Shown here: piece by piece, positions 17,880-27,857 of the stretch
Layout: every line of letters starts with the position of its first letter
Numbering within the stretch: position 1 is the stretch's first letter
From: Bacteroidota bacterium
GTDB lineage: Bacteria > Bacteroidota > Bacteroidia > Palsa-965
NCBI GenBank assembly: GCA_006218065.1
Contig: VBWE01000013.1
Location: forward strand, 19,570 to 83,569
DNA length: 64,000 nt
Direction of reading: 5' to 3'
Translations under genes and position numbers: made by a program
The notes under the pieces: model-generated
What the model was told of the DNA's origin: nothing
The model's input: only the letters and a program-made list of their open reading frames with translations
Database searches by the model: none

Positions 17880-20495
17880 ATGACGGCATCTTCTTTTAAC
17901 GAAAACAATGTTCTGCAGGAAACAAAAACAAGGACCGGTTCCGAAAATCACCAGGGCCCTGTTCCGGCTGATTTTGACGAAAAACACATGCTGCACGAGC
18001 TGAAGCATTACCTGCCTTCGCAGGCTCCGCTGAAGGATTTTATCCATCATAATTCGCTTCATGCTTTCCAGGAGATGAAGTTTTACGACGCAATCCGGAA
18101 AGCGTCGAAAATTTTCGGCTACCAGGTTACGCTGCAGCTTACGGAGTTCCGTGAACTTTACCGGATCGGGCGGATACGGGAAAAGGTACTCGAGCGGGTC
18201 ATCGCCGGGAGAAAAGGCGCGGACCAGGTGGAAAAATGGAAAGCGAACCTGCTCACCAAAGACTACGATACGGTGAATATACCGCGGATCGGCGCTTTGC
18301 GGTCGAACTGGAAAACGAAGTACCGGTTCGACATGGATATTGCCGTTCAGCCGATCCTGTTCCGGGTACTTTGCAGTTATCTCGACCAGGGCATCGCGCT
18401 CTGGAATTTCCCGGCGGGCGAAGACGGGTTCCTTGCTTCACTGCAGGCGCTGGAGAAAAACAGTTTCACCAGTTTCTTCAAAACGTCGCGCGCGCGGAAT
18501 CTTTTGCTCAACGGAAGCCACGGGATCGAAGAACTGCTCGGCGTGATCGTCGGTGATCCGGCGTGGTATGAACAATACCTGTTCGATCAGCAGTTCGCTC
18601 ACCCGGGCTGGTCGGGTATTGTTTCGGCCGTGGAAGATAACCCGGCTTCGCTGCCCGACCGGAGAAAGATCACGCTTCGCGAACTGATCGTGCTGGAACT
18701 GATCCTGGAAATTGATGCGCTGGACGCTCATTTCGGGAAATCCTGGCTGCCGCTGAGCTGCCACCTCGACGGTGAACCGGCTGACCTGTTCGCTGACGTG
18801 GAACTCACGGAACAAAACGAAGTGTTCCGGACCTGGCAGGATGCGTTCGAGTGGAGTTATTACGATGAAGTGCTTGCCGGCATGGCTTCGGTGAAAAAGG
18901 AAGAACAGAAAAAGCCGGCGCATAAAAATTTCCAGGCCGTTTTCTGCATCGACGAACGGGAATGTTCCATCCGCAGGCATATCGAGCAGGTGGACCCGCT
19001 TTGCGAAACATTCGGAACGCCCGGATTTTTCAGCGTGGAATTTTACTTCCAGCCCGAGAACGGAAAATTCTACGACAAGCTCTGCCCCGCGCCGGTAACG
19101 CCGAAGTACCTGGTCAAAGAATTCAACGTAAAGGAAAAGCGAAAGCACGAAATTTTGTATGCCAAAAACATGCATACGTACCTGTGGGGTTATCTCGGTA
19201 CGATGACTTTCGGATTTTACGCCGCGTTGAAATTATTCCTCAACCAGTTCAGGCCCAAAATGAGTCCGGCGATTTCGGATGCTTTTGCGCACATGAACAA
19301 AGAATCGGAACTGACCGTCGAAAATAAAAACCCGGAAGACCGCGAGAACGGTTTGCAGATCGGTTTCACGGTGGAAGAAATGGCGGCGCGGGTGGAAAGC
19401 CTGCTGCGCGGAACCGGTATGATCAAAGATTTTGCGCCGCTGGTGTACATCATTGCGCACGGTTCGAGCAGTGCGAATAATCCGCACCACGGTGCGCACG
19501 ACTGCGGCGCATGCAGCGGAAGGCCCGGTTCGGTGAACGCGCGCGTGTTCTCGCACATGGCCAACCACGCGAAAGTACGTGAACTGCTGGCTTCACGCGG
19601 GCTCGTCATTCCGGAGACTACACAGTTCGTGGGAGGCCTGCACGATACGGCCAGCGACGAAATCGATTTTTACGACGAACATATCCTGAATGCGGAGAAC
19701 CGGGCCGCGCACAAAAAGTACCGTGATGCTTTTGAAAAAGCGCTCGACCTGAATGCGAAAGAACGTTCCCGCAGGTTTGCGTCGATCGGTACGAAAACGG
19801 ACATCCGTAAAATCCGCGAAGCGATCCGCCGGCGATCGGTTTCCATGTTCGAGCCGCGCCCGGAACTCGGTCACGGAACCAATACGCTTTGCATCGTAGG
19901 CGGCCGCGAAATGACCAAAGACCTGTTCCTCGATCGCCGTGCGTTTATGAATTCCTACGATTATAAAACGGACCTGAACGGCGACCTTTTGCTCGGCATC
20001 ATGAAACCGCTCGGCCCGGTATGCGGCGGAATCAACCTGGAATATTATTTCTCCCGCGTGGATAATTACAAACTGGGAGCGGGAACAAAACTGCCGCATA
20101 ACGTGATGGGGCTCATCGGCGTGGCCAACAGCTGCGACGGCGACCTGCGGCCCGGGCTGCCCGTGCAGATGATCGAAGTACATGATCCCGTTCGCCTGCT
20201 GATCATCGTCGAACATTTCCCCGACGTGGTGCTGAAAACCATTCAGTCCGTTCCTGAAATGTACGCGTGGTTTATCAACGAATGGTTGCACCTCGTTGTC
20301 GTGCATCCCGAAACACGGCAGTACGCGTATTTTAAAAACGGCGGCTACGTGGATTATGTTCCGCTGGCCCGGGAAATAGATTCCGTTAAGGACGTACATG
20401 CCTTGTTCGAGTCGGCCAAAGAAATGGAATCAGCGCACATCGTGCATGCCACACAGGAAAATTTACCGGTTTATTTACTCAACAGAAATAACTGA
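17880..20495 (+). CDS. dabA: DabA (DUF2309/UPF0753) inorganic-carbon pump subunit
   Basis: 871 residues, the catalytic half of the Dab membrane complex that hydrates CO2 vectorially and so accumulates bicarbonate. It resembles a beta-carbonic anhydrase: the zinc-site residues align as Cys356 and Asp358 (FCIDERECS), His527 (IIAHGSSSANNP) and Cys542 (AHDCGACSG); the 15-residue His-Cys spacing equals that of the Halothiobacillus protein. The pattern HHNSLHAF at residues 56-63 is also typical. The protein is peripheral and needs DabB, which follows with a one-base overlap (TGATG). Length is usual. All predicted ligands are present, so it should be active. Confidence 0.93.
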   Translation: MTASSFNENNVLQETKTRTGSENHQGPVPADFDEKHMLHELKHYLPSQAPLKDFIHHNSLHAFQEMKFYDAIRKASKIFGYQVTLQLTEFRELYRIGRIREKVLERVIAGRKGADQVEKWKANLLTKDYDTVNIPRIGALRSNWKTKYRFDMDIAVQPILFRVLCSYLDQGIALWNFPAGEDGFLASLQALEKNSFTSFFKTSRARNLLLNGSHGIEELLGVIVGDPAWYEQYLFDQQFAHPGWSGIVSAVEDNPASLPDRRKITLRELIVLELILEIDALDAHFGKSWLPLSCHLDGEPADLFADVELTEQNEVFRTWQDAFEWSYYDEVLAGMASVKKEEQKKPAHKNFQAVFCIDERECSIRRHIEQVDPLCETFGTPGFFSVEFYFQPENGKFYDKLCPAPVTPKYLVKEFNVKEKRKHEILYAKNMHTYLWGYLGTMTFGFYAALKLFLNQFRPKMSPAISDAFAHMNKESELTVENKNPEDRENGLQIGFTVEEMAARVESLLRGTGMIKDFAPLVYIIAHGSSSANNPHHGAHDCGACSGRPGSVNARVFSHMANHAKVRELLASRGLVIPETTQFVGGLHDTASDEIDFYDEHILNAENRAAHKKYRDAFEKALDLNAKERSRRFASIGTKTDIRKIREAIRRRSVSMFEPRPELGHGTNTLCIVGGREMTKDLFLDRRAFMNSYDYKTDLNGDLLLGIMKPLGPVCGGINLEYYFSRVDNYKLGAGTKLPHNVMGLIGVANSCDGDLRPGLPVQMIEVHDPVRLLIIVEHFPDVVLKTIQSVPEMYAWFINEWLHLVVVHPETRQYAYFKNGGYVDYVPLAREIDSVKDVHALFESAKEMESAHIVHATQENLPVYLLNRNN

Positions 20496-22360
20496 TGTCA
20501 CAGTTTCTTCCGCTTTTTGTTCTTCTTCCCCTGGCAGGATTTTTACTGAGCCTGCTGGTTCCGCGCAAAAATGAAACGGCGATGGCTGTGCTGTCCATCG
20601 CTACGATCGGCGCCCAGCTGCTGGGGGTTATCGTTTTTGCCGTTTACTGGCTGGTGAGCGGATACCCGGCGCTGGACCTGGAAAGCCTGGTGATTTATGA
20701 AACCGCCGGCTTCGAATTTTTTATCAGTTTTTATTATGATAAGGTGACGGCTGTTTACAGTTTCATCGGTTCGGTGCTGGCGCTGATCGTCGCGTTTTTC
20801 AGTCGCTACTATATTCACCGGGAAAGCGGTTTCAAGCGTTTTTTCAATACGATACTTTTCTTTTTTCTCGGGTACAACATCGTCATCTTCTCGGGAAATT
20901 TCGAAACGCTTTTCATCGGCTGGGAATTCGTAGGCATTTCATCGTTCCTGCTCATCGCTTTTTACCGCGACAGGTACCTGCCCGTGAAAAACAGCCTGAA
21001 GGTGATTTCCGTTTACCGTCTCGGCGATATCTGCCTGATGCTGGCCATGTGGATGTGGCACCACGTATGGCATAAAAATATCACTTTCGCGGAGGTTAGC
21101 GATGCTGCCGGAGTGCGGGCGCAACTGGCGGAACATTACTGGCCCGTATTTTTTATCATCATCATGATCTTTGTGGCTGCCGCGACCAAATCGGCGCAGC
21201 TTCCTTTTTCTTCCTGGTTGCCGCGGGCCATGGAAGGACCGACTTCTTCCAGCGCTATTTTTTACGGATCGCTGTCGGTGCATCTCGGTGTTTTTCTTTT
21301 GCTCCGGACCTACCCGTTCTGGGAAAATATGCCCGCGATGAAAATAACGCTGGTTGTCGTCGGTTTAATCACGAGCCTGGTTGCGGCGAGTATCGCCCGC
21401 GTGCAATCAACCGTAAAAACGCAGATCGCGTATTCGTCCGTTGCGCAAATCGGAATCATCTTTATCGAAGTGGCTTTGGGTTTTCACGAGCTCGCGCTGG
21501 TTCACTTCGCGGGTCACGCGTTCCTGAGAACGTACCAGTTACTGGTTTCTCCTTCGGTGCTGAGTTACCTTGTACACGACCAGGTTTTTAATTTTGTTCC
21601 GCGCGACAAGGATAAAAAATATCCTTTCCAAAAACTCCGTCACTCGCTCTACGTTTTAAGTATCAAGGAATGGAACATCGATACATTCCTCAACCGCGCT
21701 TTGTGGAACCCGTTCAAGCGTATCGGAACAACGCTCGGTTCCCTTTCGGGAAAACTGTCTTTATCCGTGGTGGCCGCCGCTTACCTTTTCGGCCTGTACG
21801 ATTTTGTGTTTGAAAAGAGCATCCCGGAAAATGTTTCCAAGGAACTGCCCGTTATTTTCGCCCTGGTCGGTTTGCTCCTGGTATTGAAATCATTTGCAGA
21901 AAGAGGGAGCGCCATCCGCGGCTGGGTATTGGTTTTATGCGGCCAGTTTTTTATTGCGCTGACCATCGCGCTGAATGAACACGTCGGCGCCGACCAGCTG
22001 ATCCTGTTTTTCAGCGGCATCCTGGTTTCGGCTGTCGCCGGTTTCATTTGCCTGAACAAAATGAAGCAACTGGAAACAGATATCGATCTCAACCGCTTTC
22101 ACGGGCATGTTTACGAGCATCCGAAACTGGCTTTGATATTTCTTCTTTCCTGTCTCGGCATATTAGGTTTCCCGGTTACCGCGGCCTTTGTGGGTGTTGA
22201 TTTGTTCCTCACGCATATTCATCCGGATCAGTATGTATTGATCACGCTTGTTATCCTGAGCGTCGCGTTTATCGAGTTGTCGGTGCTGAGGATGTACGCC
22301 CGTATTTTCCTGGGCCAGCATAAAAAACCCTATCACCCGGTCGCGTTTAAGTCATCGTAA
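20495..22360 (+). CDS. dabB: DabB, NuoL/MrpA-like proton-conducting membrane subunit
   Basis: 621 residues, about 14-15 membrane segments. It belongs to the proton-antiporter membrane family (Proton_antipo_M) and has the marks of NuoL: WEFVGISSFLLIAFYRDR, KSAQLPFSSWLPRAMEGPTSSSA and YSSVAQIGIIFIEVALG, followed by HFAGHAFLRTYQLL. In Dab complexes it couples the proton gradient to DabA. The His/Ala-rich stretch after SSA, HAATMV in NuoL, is FYGSLSV here, as expected for a Dab-type rather than complex-I subunit. No other nuo or mrp genes are nearby, and it is translationally coupled to dabA. A 281-base gap with a Pho-box-like site follows. Confidence 0.92.
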   Translation: MSQFLPLFVLLPLAGFLLSLLVPRKNETAMAVLSIATIGAQLLGVIVFAVYWLVSGYPALDLESLVIYETAGFEFFISFYYDKVTAVYSFIGSVLALIVAFFSRYYIHRESGFKRFFNTILFFFLGYNIVIFSGNFETLFIGWEFVGISSFLLIAFYRDRYLPVKNSLKVISVYRLGDICLMLAMWMWHHVWHKNITFAEVSDAAGVRAQLAEHYWPVFFIIIMIFVAAATKSAQLPFSSWLPRAMEGPTSSSAIFYGSLSVHLGVFLLLRTYPFWENMPAMKITLVVVGLITSLVAASIARVQSTVKTQIAYSSVAQIGIIFIEVALGFHELALVHFAGHAFLRTYQLLVSPSVLSYLVHDQVFNFVPRDKDKKYPFQKLRHSLYVLSIKEWNIDTFLNRALWNPFKRIGTTLGSLSGKLSLSVVAAAYLFGLYDFVFEKSIPENVSKELPVIFALVGLLLVLKSFAERGSAIRGWVLVLCGQFFIALTIALNEHVGADQLILFFSGILVSAVAGFICLNKMKQLETDIDLNRFHGHVYEHPKLALIFLLSCLGILGFPVTAAFVGVDLFLTHIHPDQYVLITLVILSVAFIELSVLRMYARIFLGQHKKPYHPVAFKSS

Positions 22361-22364
22361 AAAA

Positions 22365-22404
22365 GCTTTTCTGTAAATCGATTCTCCGAAGGATTTAAAG
22401 CAGG
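22365..22404. repeat. Degenerate copy of the TTTTAAACA-type repeat end
   Basis: The string GCTTTTCTGTAAATCG...CTCCGAAGGATTTAAAGC resembles the right end of the palindromic element at 28536-28851 (TTTTCCTGTAAAACGG...CTCCGGAGGAATTTTAAACA) in most positions. It looks like a decayed half-element just after dabB. Confidence 0.4.
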
Positions 22405-22539
22405 CGTCCGTGTTTCCTGTTTTTTACAATAACGGCACCTTTAATTAACTGTTCTGTTCTTTGAAATATTGAATAATATATTGATTATCAATACTTTGAT
22501 TTATTCGAAGCGATTCAGATGTTAAACTTGTTTCATGAG

Positions 22540-22557
22540 TTAACATAATCTTAATAT
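22540..22557 (+). promoter_or_regulatory. Pho-box-like direct repeat upstream of the porin-pst operon
   Basis: TTAACAT-AATC-TTAATAT: two 7-base units separated by 4 bases, the 11-base periodicity of PhoB sites. The same pattern occurs at 28864-28881 before the DUF47-pit operon. It lies 84 bases before the porin ATG. Confidence 0.55.
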
Positions 22558-22641
22558 GACGGTAAGTCAGTAATAACCTTCCCGGATTTATTTTGCTGCG
22601 TAAACTTTTTGTAAACAAACATTCACCGAATCGTAATCTCT

Positions 22642-23946
22642 ATGAAAAACACACTTCGTAAAAAAGCGCTGATCGGGGTTCTCCTGGCTGCATTATTCCC
22701 GGGAATGAATTTCGCCCAGCAAACTTTCGCTTCGGCCTGGAACGGGAACAACCCGGTTACCGAGGAGCTTACGGACGGAATTGAATTGCAGTTCGACTCC
22801 ACGCAGAAACCCGCCGAAGAGAAAAAGAAACATTGGTACGAAGTCATTAACCTGCGCGGTTATACGCAGATCCGTTACAACCGCCTGCTCGAAACCAATC
22901 CGAAACTGAAATGCGACCAGTGCGACAAATCCTGGGGAGATAAAAACAGTTTCTTCATCCGCCGTGCGCGTCTTGTTTTCAGCGGCAACATCGGCGATCA
23001 CCTGTCGATCTACATTCAGCCCGACCTGGCTTCTTCGCCTTCTTCCACCCAATTGCATTTCATGCAGATGCGCGATGCGTATTTCGATTATTTCGTGGAT
23101 AAGAACAAGGAATTCCGTTTCCGTTTCGGGCAGAGCAAAATTCCCTACGGATTTGAGAACCTGCAGTCGAGCCAGAACCGCCTGCCGATGGATCGCGCGG
23201 ATGGCATGAACAGCGCGATAGCCAATGAACGCGACCTGGGTGCCACATTCTATTACACACCGAAAAAAATCCGTGATCGTTTCAAGGGCCTGGTTGATGA
23301 AGGTTACAAAGGATCGGGCGACTACGGGATTTTTGCGCTTGGAGCGTATAACGGGCAAACCGCAAACAAGCCCGAACTGAACAACAATCTTCATGCAGTT
23401 GGTCGCCTGAATTATCCTTTTGCCATTGGCAGCCAGGTGATTGAACCCGGTGTGCAGGCATACAGCGGGTTTTATACGATGGCTTCGGATCAGCTGACGG
23501 CGGGAACAAAAACACATATCGACAAAGGCTATCTCGATCAGCGTGCGGCTGCGTCGCTGGTGCTTTATCCCAAGCCTTTCGGAATCCTGGCCGAGTATAA
23601 TATCGGTAAAGGCCCCGAGTATAACCCGCAAACGGATTCGGTCGAAGTGCAGGAACTTACCGGCGGCATGGTGACAATTTCATATATGATCAAACTGCCC
23701 AAATGCAAACAGACGATCATTCCTTTCGCCCGCGGGCATTATTATGACGGGGGCAAAAAACAGGAACTGGATGCCCGCGCCTACAAAGTGAATGAAGTGG
23801 AATTCGGCGTGGAGTACCAGATTTTCAAATACATGGAACTGACGGCGATGTACACGATGTCGGAACGGACTACCTGGGACAAAGCCTCGGAAGGCAACAG
23901 CCAGAAAGGAAACCTGCTCCGGCTTCAGCTCCAGTTCAACTATTGA
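22642..23946 (+). CDS. Phosphate-selective porin O/P family outer-membrane protein
   Basis: 434 residues. Signal peptide (1-28, ending FAQQ), then a short linker and a beta-barrel of the OprO/OprP type: LRGYTQIRYNRL opens the barrel, FFIRRARLVFSGNIGDHLSIYIQPD and FRFRFGQSKIPYGFENLQSSQ are family blocks, and the chain ends in LRLQLQFNY, an aromatic C-terminal beta strand for BAM insertion. It probably gives phosphate or other anions passage across the outer membrane. It heads the pst operon (90 bases before pstS) and follows a Pho-box-like repeat, so phosphate-starvation control is likely. Confidence 0.88.
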   Translation: MKNTLRKKALIGVLLAALFPGMNFAQQTFASAWNGNNPVTEELTDGIELQFDSTQKPAEEKKKHWYEVINLRGYTQIRYNRLLETNPKLKCDQCDKSWGDKNSFFIRRARLVFSGNIGDHLSIYIQPDLASSPSSTQLHFMQMRDAYFDYFVDKNKEFRFRFGQSKIPYGFENLQSSQNRLPMDRADGMNSAIANERDLGATFYYTPKKIRDRFKGLVDEGYKGSGDYGIFALGAYNGQTANKPELNNNLHAVGRLNYPFAIGSQVIEPGVQAYSGFYTMASDQLTAGTKTHIDKGYLDQRAAASLVLYPKPFGILAEYNIGKGPEYNPQTDSVEVQELTGGMVTISYMIKLPKCKQTIIPFARGHYYDGGKKQELDARAYKVNEVEFGVEYQIFKYMELTAMYTMSERTTWDKASEGNSQKGNLLRLQLQFNY

Positions 23947-24036
23947 TAACATTGTTTGCATTCCATTAACACACAGGTAACACGCAAGCCCGAATTTCGC
24001 TGCCGTTACACAAGAGCAACACTCAATTTAAAGAAC

Positions 24037-25020
24037 ATGAAAAAAACATCATTCGTACTCCTGCTGGCCGCCGCCTCGATGCTGGCCGCCTGCGGAGGAA
24101 AAAAAGACGACACTAACGGGAACGACTCGACCAAAGCATTGAGCGGTTCGGTTTCCATCGACGGATCAAGTACGGTTTACCCGATCACGGAAGCGGTAGC
24201 CGAAGAATTCGGGAAAGAAAATAAAGACGTAAAAGTCGCCGTCGCCGAATCAGGCACCGGCGGCGGCTTTAAAAAATTCGGCCGCGGCGAAGTGGATATC
24301 AACGACGCTTCACGCCCGATCAAACCGACCGAGGACAGCCTTTGCAAAGCAAACGGCATCAATTACCTCGAACTGCTGGTGGCGTACGATGGTCTCGCCG
24401 TTGTAGTAAATCCGCAGAACGACTGGTGTAAAGACATTACGGTAGCCGAGCTGAAAATGCTTTGGGAACCTGCCGCACAAGGCAAAGTAACCAGGTGGAG
24501 CCAGGTTCGCAAAGGCTGGCCTGACCAGGAAATCCATCTTTTCGGTGCCGGATCGCAGAGCGGAACCTTCGATTATTTCACGGAAGCGATCTGCGGAAAA
24601 TCAAAAGCCAGCCGCGGCGATTACACGGCCAGCGAAGACGATAACGTACTCGTGCAGGGCATCAAAGGCGATAAATACGCACTCGGGTTTTTCGGCCTGG
24701 CGTATTTCGAGGCCAATAAAGCCGACCTGAAACTGCTGCCCATCGACGACGGCAACGCGGAAAACGGCGCGGGAGCCATCGCCCCGAGCATTGAAACCGT
24801 GAAAAACAAAACCTACGCCCCGCTCGGACGCCCGCTGTTCATCTACATCAGCGACAAAGCGGCGAGGCGCCCGGAAGTCGTTGCTTTCGTGAACTATTAC
24901 CTCGATAACACGAACGAACTTTCCAAAGAAGTAGGTTATGTTCCGCTGGGCGACGATGAATTGAAAGCGGTGAAGGACAAATTCGCCGGATTTGCAGGCG
25001 CCGCCGCCCCGAAACAATAA
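24037..25020 (+). CDS. pstS: Phosphate ABC transporter substrate-binding lipoprotein
   Basis: 327 residues. The start is ATG 24037, giving [25 protein letters not shown] with lipobox LAAC; an upstream in-frame ATG (23956) lacks signal-peptide character. The mature part binds phosphate: [43 protein letters not shown] and [16 protein letters not shown] are the phosphate-contacting blocks. It delivers phosphate to PstCA, encoded after a hairpin and a palindromic repeat. The distance to pstC (246 bases) is unusually large for a pst operon because of the inserted element. Confidence 0.95.
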   Translation: MKKTSFVLLLAAASMLAACGGKKDDTNGNDSTKALSGSVSIDGSSTVYPITEAVAEEFGKENKDVKVAVAESGTGGGFKKFGRGEVDINDASRPIKPTEDSLCKANGINYLELLVAYDGLAVVVNPQNDWCKDITVAELKMLWEPAAQGKVTRWSQVRKGWPDQEIHLFGAGSQSGTFDYFTEAICGKSKASRGDYTASEDDNVLVQGIKGDKYALGFFGLAYFEANKADLKLLPIDDGNAENGAGAIAPSIETVKNKTYAPLGRPLFIYISDKAARRPEVVAFVNYYLDNTNELSKEVGYVPLGDDELKAVKDKFAGFAGAAAPKQ

Positions 25021-25048
25021 TTTAATAGTGTATGTAGTGTTTTGGTGA

Positions 25049-25080
25049 AACCACCTTCCGATATTTGACGGGAGGTGGTT
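25049..25080 (+). terminator. Hairpin between pstS and pstC (attenuator or mRNA-end structure)
   Basis: AACCACCTTCC / GGGAGGTGGTT forms an 11-bp stem including a G-U pair, with a 10-base loop, 28 bases after the pstS stop. No T-run follows, so it probably acts as a partial terminator or 3'-end stabiliser raising pstS over pstCAB. Confidence 0.55.
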
Positions 25081-25086
25081 CTTGCC

Positions 25087-25256
25087 TTAGAGGCTGTTAA
25101 GGAACCATCTTTTCAAATTCTTATGTATCTTTTTGAGACATACTTCGTTACTTTTTTTGACCGTAGCTGCTCCGCTATGGCCTGCAAAAAGTACCTCGTC
25201 TGTCTCAAAAATCCACTTATAATAATTTCAAAATCTGATTCCTTAACAGCCTCTTA
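25087..25256. repeat. 170-bp imperfect palindrome (MITE-like) between pstS and pstC
   Basis: The ends are perfect 16-bp inverted repeats (AGAGGCTGTTAAGGAA at 25089-25104 and its complement at 25239-25254). The two halves stay complementary with mismatches to a centre near 25170 (CCGTAGC / GCTATGG). The whole thing could fold into one long stem. No transposase is encoded; a 60-codon frame across it has no coding character. It ends 10 bases before the pstC start. Confidence 0.8.
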
Positions 25257-25266
25257 AATTGAGTAC

Positions 25267-26142
25267 GTGCGTAAGAAAGAAAAAATAATTGAAGGAATAC
25301 TCGCCCTTGCGGCAGGCATCACCATCCTGACCACGATCGGGATTATCTGGGTATTGCTGTCGGAGTCGTTCGGTTTTTTCTCCAAGGTTTCCCTTTGGGA
25401 TTTTTTGACGGACACACAATGGACGCCGCTTTTCGCCGACAAACATTTCGGGATCATGCCGCTGGTTGCGGGTACGCTGCTCACTACCTTCATCGCGATT
25501 CTTGTGGCGCTGCCCGTCGGTTTAACGGTTGCCGTTTACCTGAACGAATACGCGCCGAAAAGCTTCCGGAACATCGTCAAGCCGCTCCTGGAAATTCTCG
25601 CCGCCGTTCCCACCGTAGTCTACGGCTTCTTCGCGTTAACGGTAGTCACGCCTTTCCTGCAGAAAATTTTTCCCGACCTCTCCGGTTTCAACGCACTGTC
25701 CGCCGGCATCGTGATGGGCATCATGATTATTCCGCTGATCTCCTCGCTGAGCGAAGATGCGCTGTATGCCGTTCCCAAATCGCTGCGCGAAGCGTCGTAC
25801 GGCATGGGCGCTACGCGGTTCCAGACTTCGTTCAAAGTGCTGGTGCCAGCCGCTTCGTCGGGAATCATCGTATCCGTGATCCTCGCCATTTCACGCGCTA
25901 TCGGCGAAACGATGATCGTGGCCATCGCAGCAGGACAGCAGCCGCGGCTTACATTGGATCCGACCGTTCCGATCGAAACCATCACCACGTACATCGTACA
26001 GGTGAGCATGGGCGATGTGGCGCGCGGCACACCGGAATACCAGACTATTTTCGCCGCGGGCATCACGCTTTTCGTGTTCACCCTGCTGCTTAACAATGTC
26101 AGCATCCGGATTAAACGCAGATTCCAGCAGAAGTATGAATAG
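25267..26142 (+). CDS. pstC: Phosphate ABC transporter permease PstC
   Basis: 291 residues starting with a GTG codon at 25267 ([10 protein letters not shown]). An inner-membrane permease with six membrane segments; the inner-membrane domain loop reads [54 protein letters not shown], containing the EAA-like motif that contacts PstB. It partners PstA, whose gene overlaps by 8 bases. The upstream palindromic element sits where an operon start would be, so expression depends on read-through from pstS or a promoter inside the element. Confidence 0.95.
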   Translation: MRKKEKIIEGILALAAGITILTTIGIIWVLLSESFGFFSKVSLWDFLTDTQWTPLFADKHFGIMPLVAGTLLTTFIAILVALPVGLTVAVYLNEYAPKSFRNIVKPLLEILAAVPTVVYGFFALTVVTPFLQKIFPDLSGFNALSAGIVMGIMIIPLISSLSEDALYAVPKSLREASYGMGATRFQTSFKVLVPAASSGIIVSVILAISRAIGETMIVAIAAGQQPRLTLDPTVPIETITTYIVQVSMGDVARGTPEYQTIFAAGITLFVFTLLLNNVSIRIKRRFQQKYE

Positions 26143-26992
26143 CTCCAGCCGCAACCGGTTAATCGACCAGGCCTTCAAGTGGTTCGGTATCGCCTGCACC
26201 CTTTTCGGGCTGGTGATGCTCGGTATTTTCCTGGCGGATATTATCCGCGAAGGCATCGCGCGCATCGACTGGAATTTCATCGTAGACGGACCCTCGCGCA
26301 AACCGGAACAGGCAGGCATACTTCCCGCGCTGGCCGGAACGATCTGGGTGCTCGTGCTCACGGGAATCATCGCCATTCCGCTCGGCATCGCTGCAGGAAT
26401 TTACCTGGAAGAGTACGGCAAGAAAAACCGTTTCGGTTCCATCATCGAAGTGAACATCGCCAACCTCGCAGGCGTACCGTCGATCATCTACGGTTTGCTC
26501 GGCCTCGAAATTTTCGGACGGATCATGGGCATGGGCGGAAGCGTGCTCGCGGGAAGCTGTACGCTGGCCCTGCTTGTCCTGCCGATCATCATCGTAGCCA
26601 CGCGCGAGTCGGTGAAAGCCGTACCGAAAACCATCCGCGAAGCATCGTTCGGACTCGGTGCAAGCAAATGGCAAACGATCCGGATGCAGGTACTGCCGGC
26701 GGCATCGGGCGGTATTGTTACCGGTGTGATCCTCGCATTGTCGCGTGCTATCGGTGAAACTGCGCCGCTGATTGTAGTGGGTGCGCTGGCCTATATCGAC
26801 CAGGTACCGACTTCACCTTCGGATGATTTTACCGTGCTGCCCATCCAGATATTCAACTGGGTATCGCGGCCGCAGAAAGGTTTCCTGGTCAATGCCGCGG
26901 CGGGTATTATCGTGCTGCTGGCGGTTACATTCATCATGAACGGCATTGCGCTTTACCTGCGCCGGCGCTGGCAGAAAAAAGTGAAATGGTAA
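26135..26992 (+). CDS. pstA: Phosphate ABC transporter permease PstA
   Basis: 285 residues, six membrane segments. I chose ATG 26135 ([18 protein letters not shown]), which overlaps the end of pstC by 8 bases; the longer frame from 26015 lies inside pstC and is not homologous. The cytoplasmic loop is [49 protein letters not shown], the family's EAA motif. It forms the phosphate channel with PstC and is powered by PstB. The next gene starts 89 bases later, after a small inverted repeat. Confidence 0.95.
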   Translation: MNSSSRNRLIDQAFKWFGIACTLFGLVMLGIFLADIIREGIARIDWNFIVDGPSRKPEQAGILPALAGTIWVLVLTGIIAIPLGIAAGIYLEEYGKKNRFGSIIEVNIANLAGVPSIIYGLLGLEIFGRIMGMGGSVLAGSCTLALLVLPIIIVATRESVKAVPKTIREASFGLGASKWQTIRMQVLPAASGGIVTGVILALSRAIGETAPLIVVGALAYIDQVPTSPSDDFTVLPIQIFNWVSRPQKGFLVNAAAGIIVLLAVTFIMNGIALYLRRRWQKKVKW

Positions 26993-26999
26993 ATTAGTA

Positions 27000-27067
27000 T
27001 GTTTAAAATTCCTCAGAGATGATAGAATCAATGGTGTCTGCAAATTCCGGCAACGCAATTTTAAACA
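27000..27067. repeat. 68-bp inverted-repeat element at the pstA-pstB junction
   Basis: TGTTTAAAATT (27000-27010) and AATTTTAAACA (27057-27067) are perfect 11-bp inverted ends. The left end continues CCTCAG, identical to the complement of the element end next to xerD (37136-37384). It is a short member of the same family, and an in-frame ATG at 27019 inside it could add 21 residues to PstB. Confidence 0.65.
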
Positions 27068-27081
27068 GCGATAAGCAACAC

Positions 27082-27837
27082 ATGGACTACAAGATCAAGA
27101 CGAAAAAAGTGGATGTCTTTTATGGCGATAACCACGTCATAAAAGGCGTGAGCATGGATATTCTGCCCAACAGCGTAACGGCTTTCATCGGTCCTTCCGG
27201 CTGCGGCAAATCCACTTTCCTGCGGTTGCTCAACCGGATGAACGATTATATCGAGGGTTTCCGCAAGGACGGTGAAATTCTCATCGACGACCAGGATATT
27301 TACGATCGCAGGGTTCGCGTGGAAGAGCTGCGTAAAAAAGTGGGCATGGTTTTCCAGAAACCGAATCCTTTTCCGAAAACGATTTACGAAAACGTAGTGT
27401 ACGGCATGCGCATCCAGGGCATCAATAAAAAAGAAGTGCTGGATGAAGTAGTGGAAAGGTCGCTGATCTCGGCGGCTTTGTGGGATGAGGTGAAAGACGA
27501 TCTTAAAAAATCGGCGCTTGCGCTTTCCGGCGGACAGCAGCAGCGTCTCTGCATTGCGCGCGCACTGGCTACGGAACCGTCGGTGCTGCTGATGGACGAG
27601 CCGGCTTCGGCGCTCGATCCGATTTCCACAGCGAAGATCGAAGAGCTTATTTACAAACTGAAAGAACAATATACTATTATCATCGTTACGCACAATATGC
27701 AGCAGGCCGGCAGGGTAAGCGACAATACCGGTTTTTTCTACATGGGCGATCTCGTGGAATACGGTCCGACCAAAGACATTTTTACTAATCCGCAAAATCA
27801 GCGCACGCAGAATTACATCACGGGCCGTTTCGGATAG
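27082..27837 (+). CDS. pstB: Phosphate ABC transporter ATP-binding protein PstB
   Basis: 251 residues from ATG 27082 ([25 protein letters not shown]). Walker A is GPSGCGKST, signature [17 protein letters not shown], Walker [14 protein letters not shown]-loop [13 protein letters not shown]. It drives phosphate import through PstCA. An earlier in-frame ATG at 27019 would give 21 more residues but lies inside the inverted-repeat element and the extra residues are unlike the family, so the shorter start is preferred; the longer form cannot be excluded. phoU follows after 20 bases. Confidence 0.95.
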   Translation: MDYKIKTKKVDVFYGDNHVIKGVSMDILPNSVTAFIGPSGCGKSTFLRLLNRMNDYIEGFRKDGEILIDDQDIYDRRVRVEELRKKVGMVFQKPNPFPKTIYENVVYGMRIQGINKKEVLDEVVERSLISAALWDEVKDDLKKSALALSGGQQQRLCIARALATEPSVLLMDEPASALDPISTAKIEELIYKLKEQYTIIIVTHNMQQAGRVSDNTGFFYMGDLVEYGPTKDIFTNPQNQRTQNYITGRFG

Positions 27838-27857
27838 TCGCGTGTTTTACCTGAAAA

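Noticed and set aside
25075..25257. 60-codon frame across the pstS-pstC gap
   Set aside because: It lies inside the palindromic element and has no coding character or promoter.
26015..26134. Upstream extension of the pstA frame
   Set aside because: It lies inside pstC in another frame; the pstA family sequence begins at 26135.
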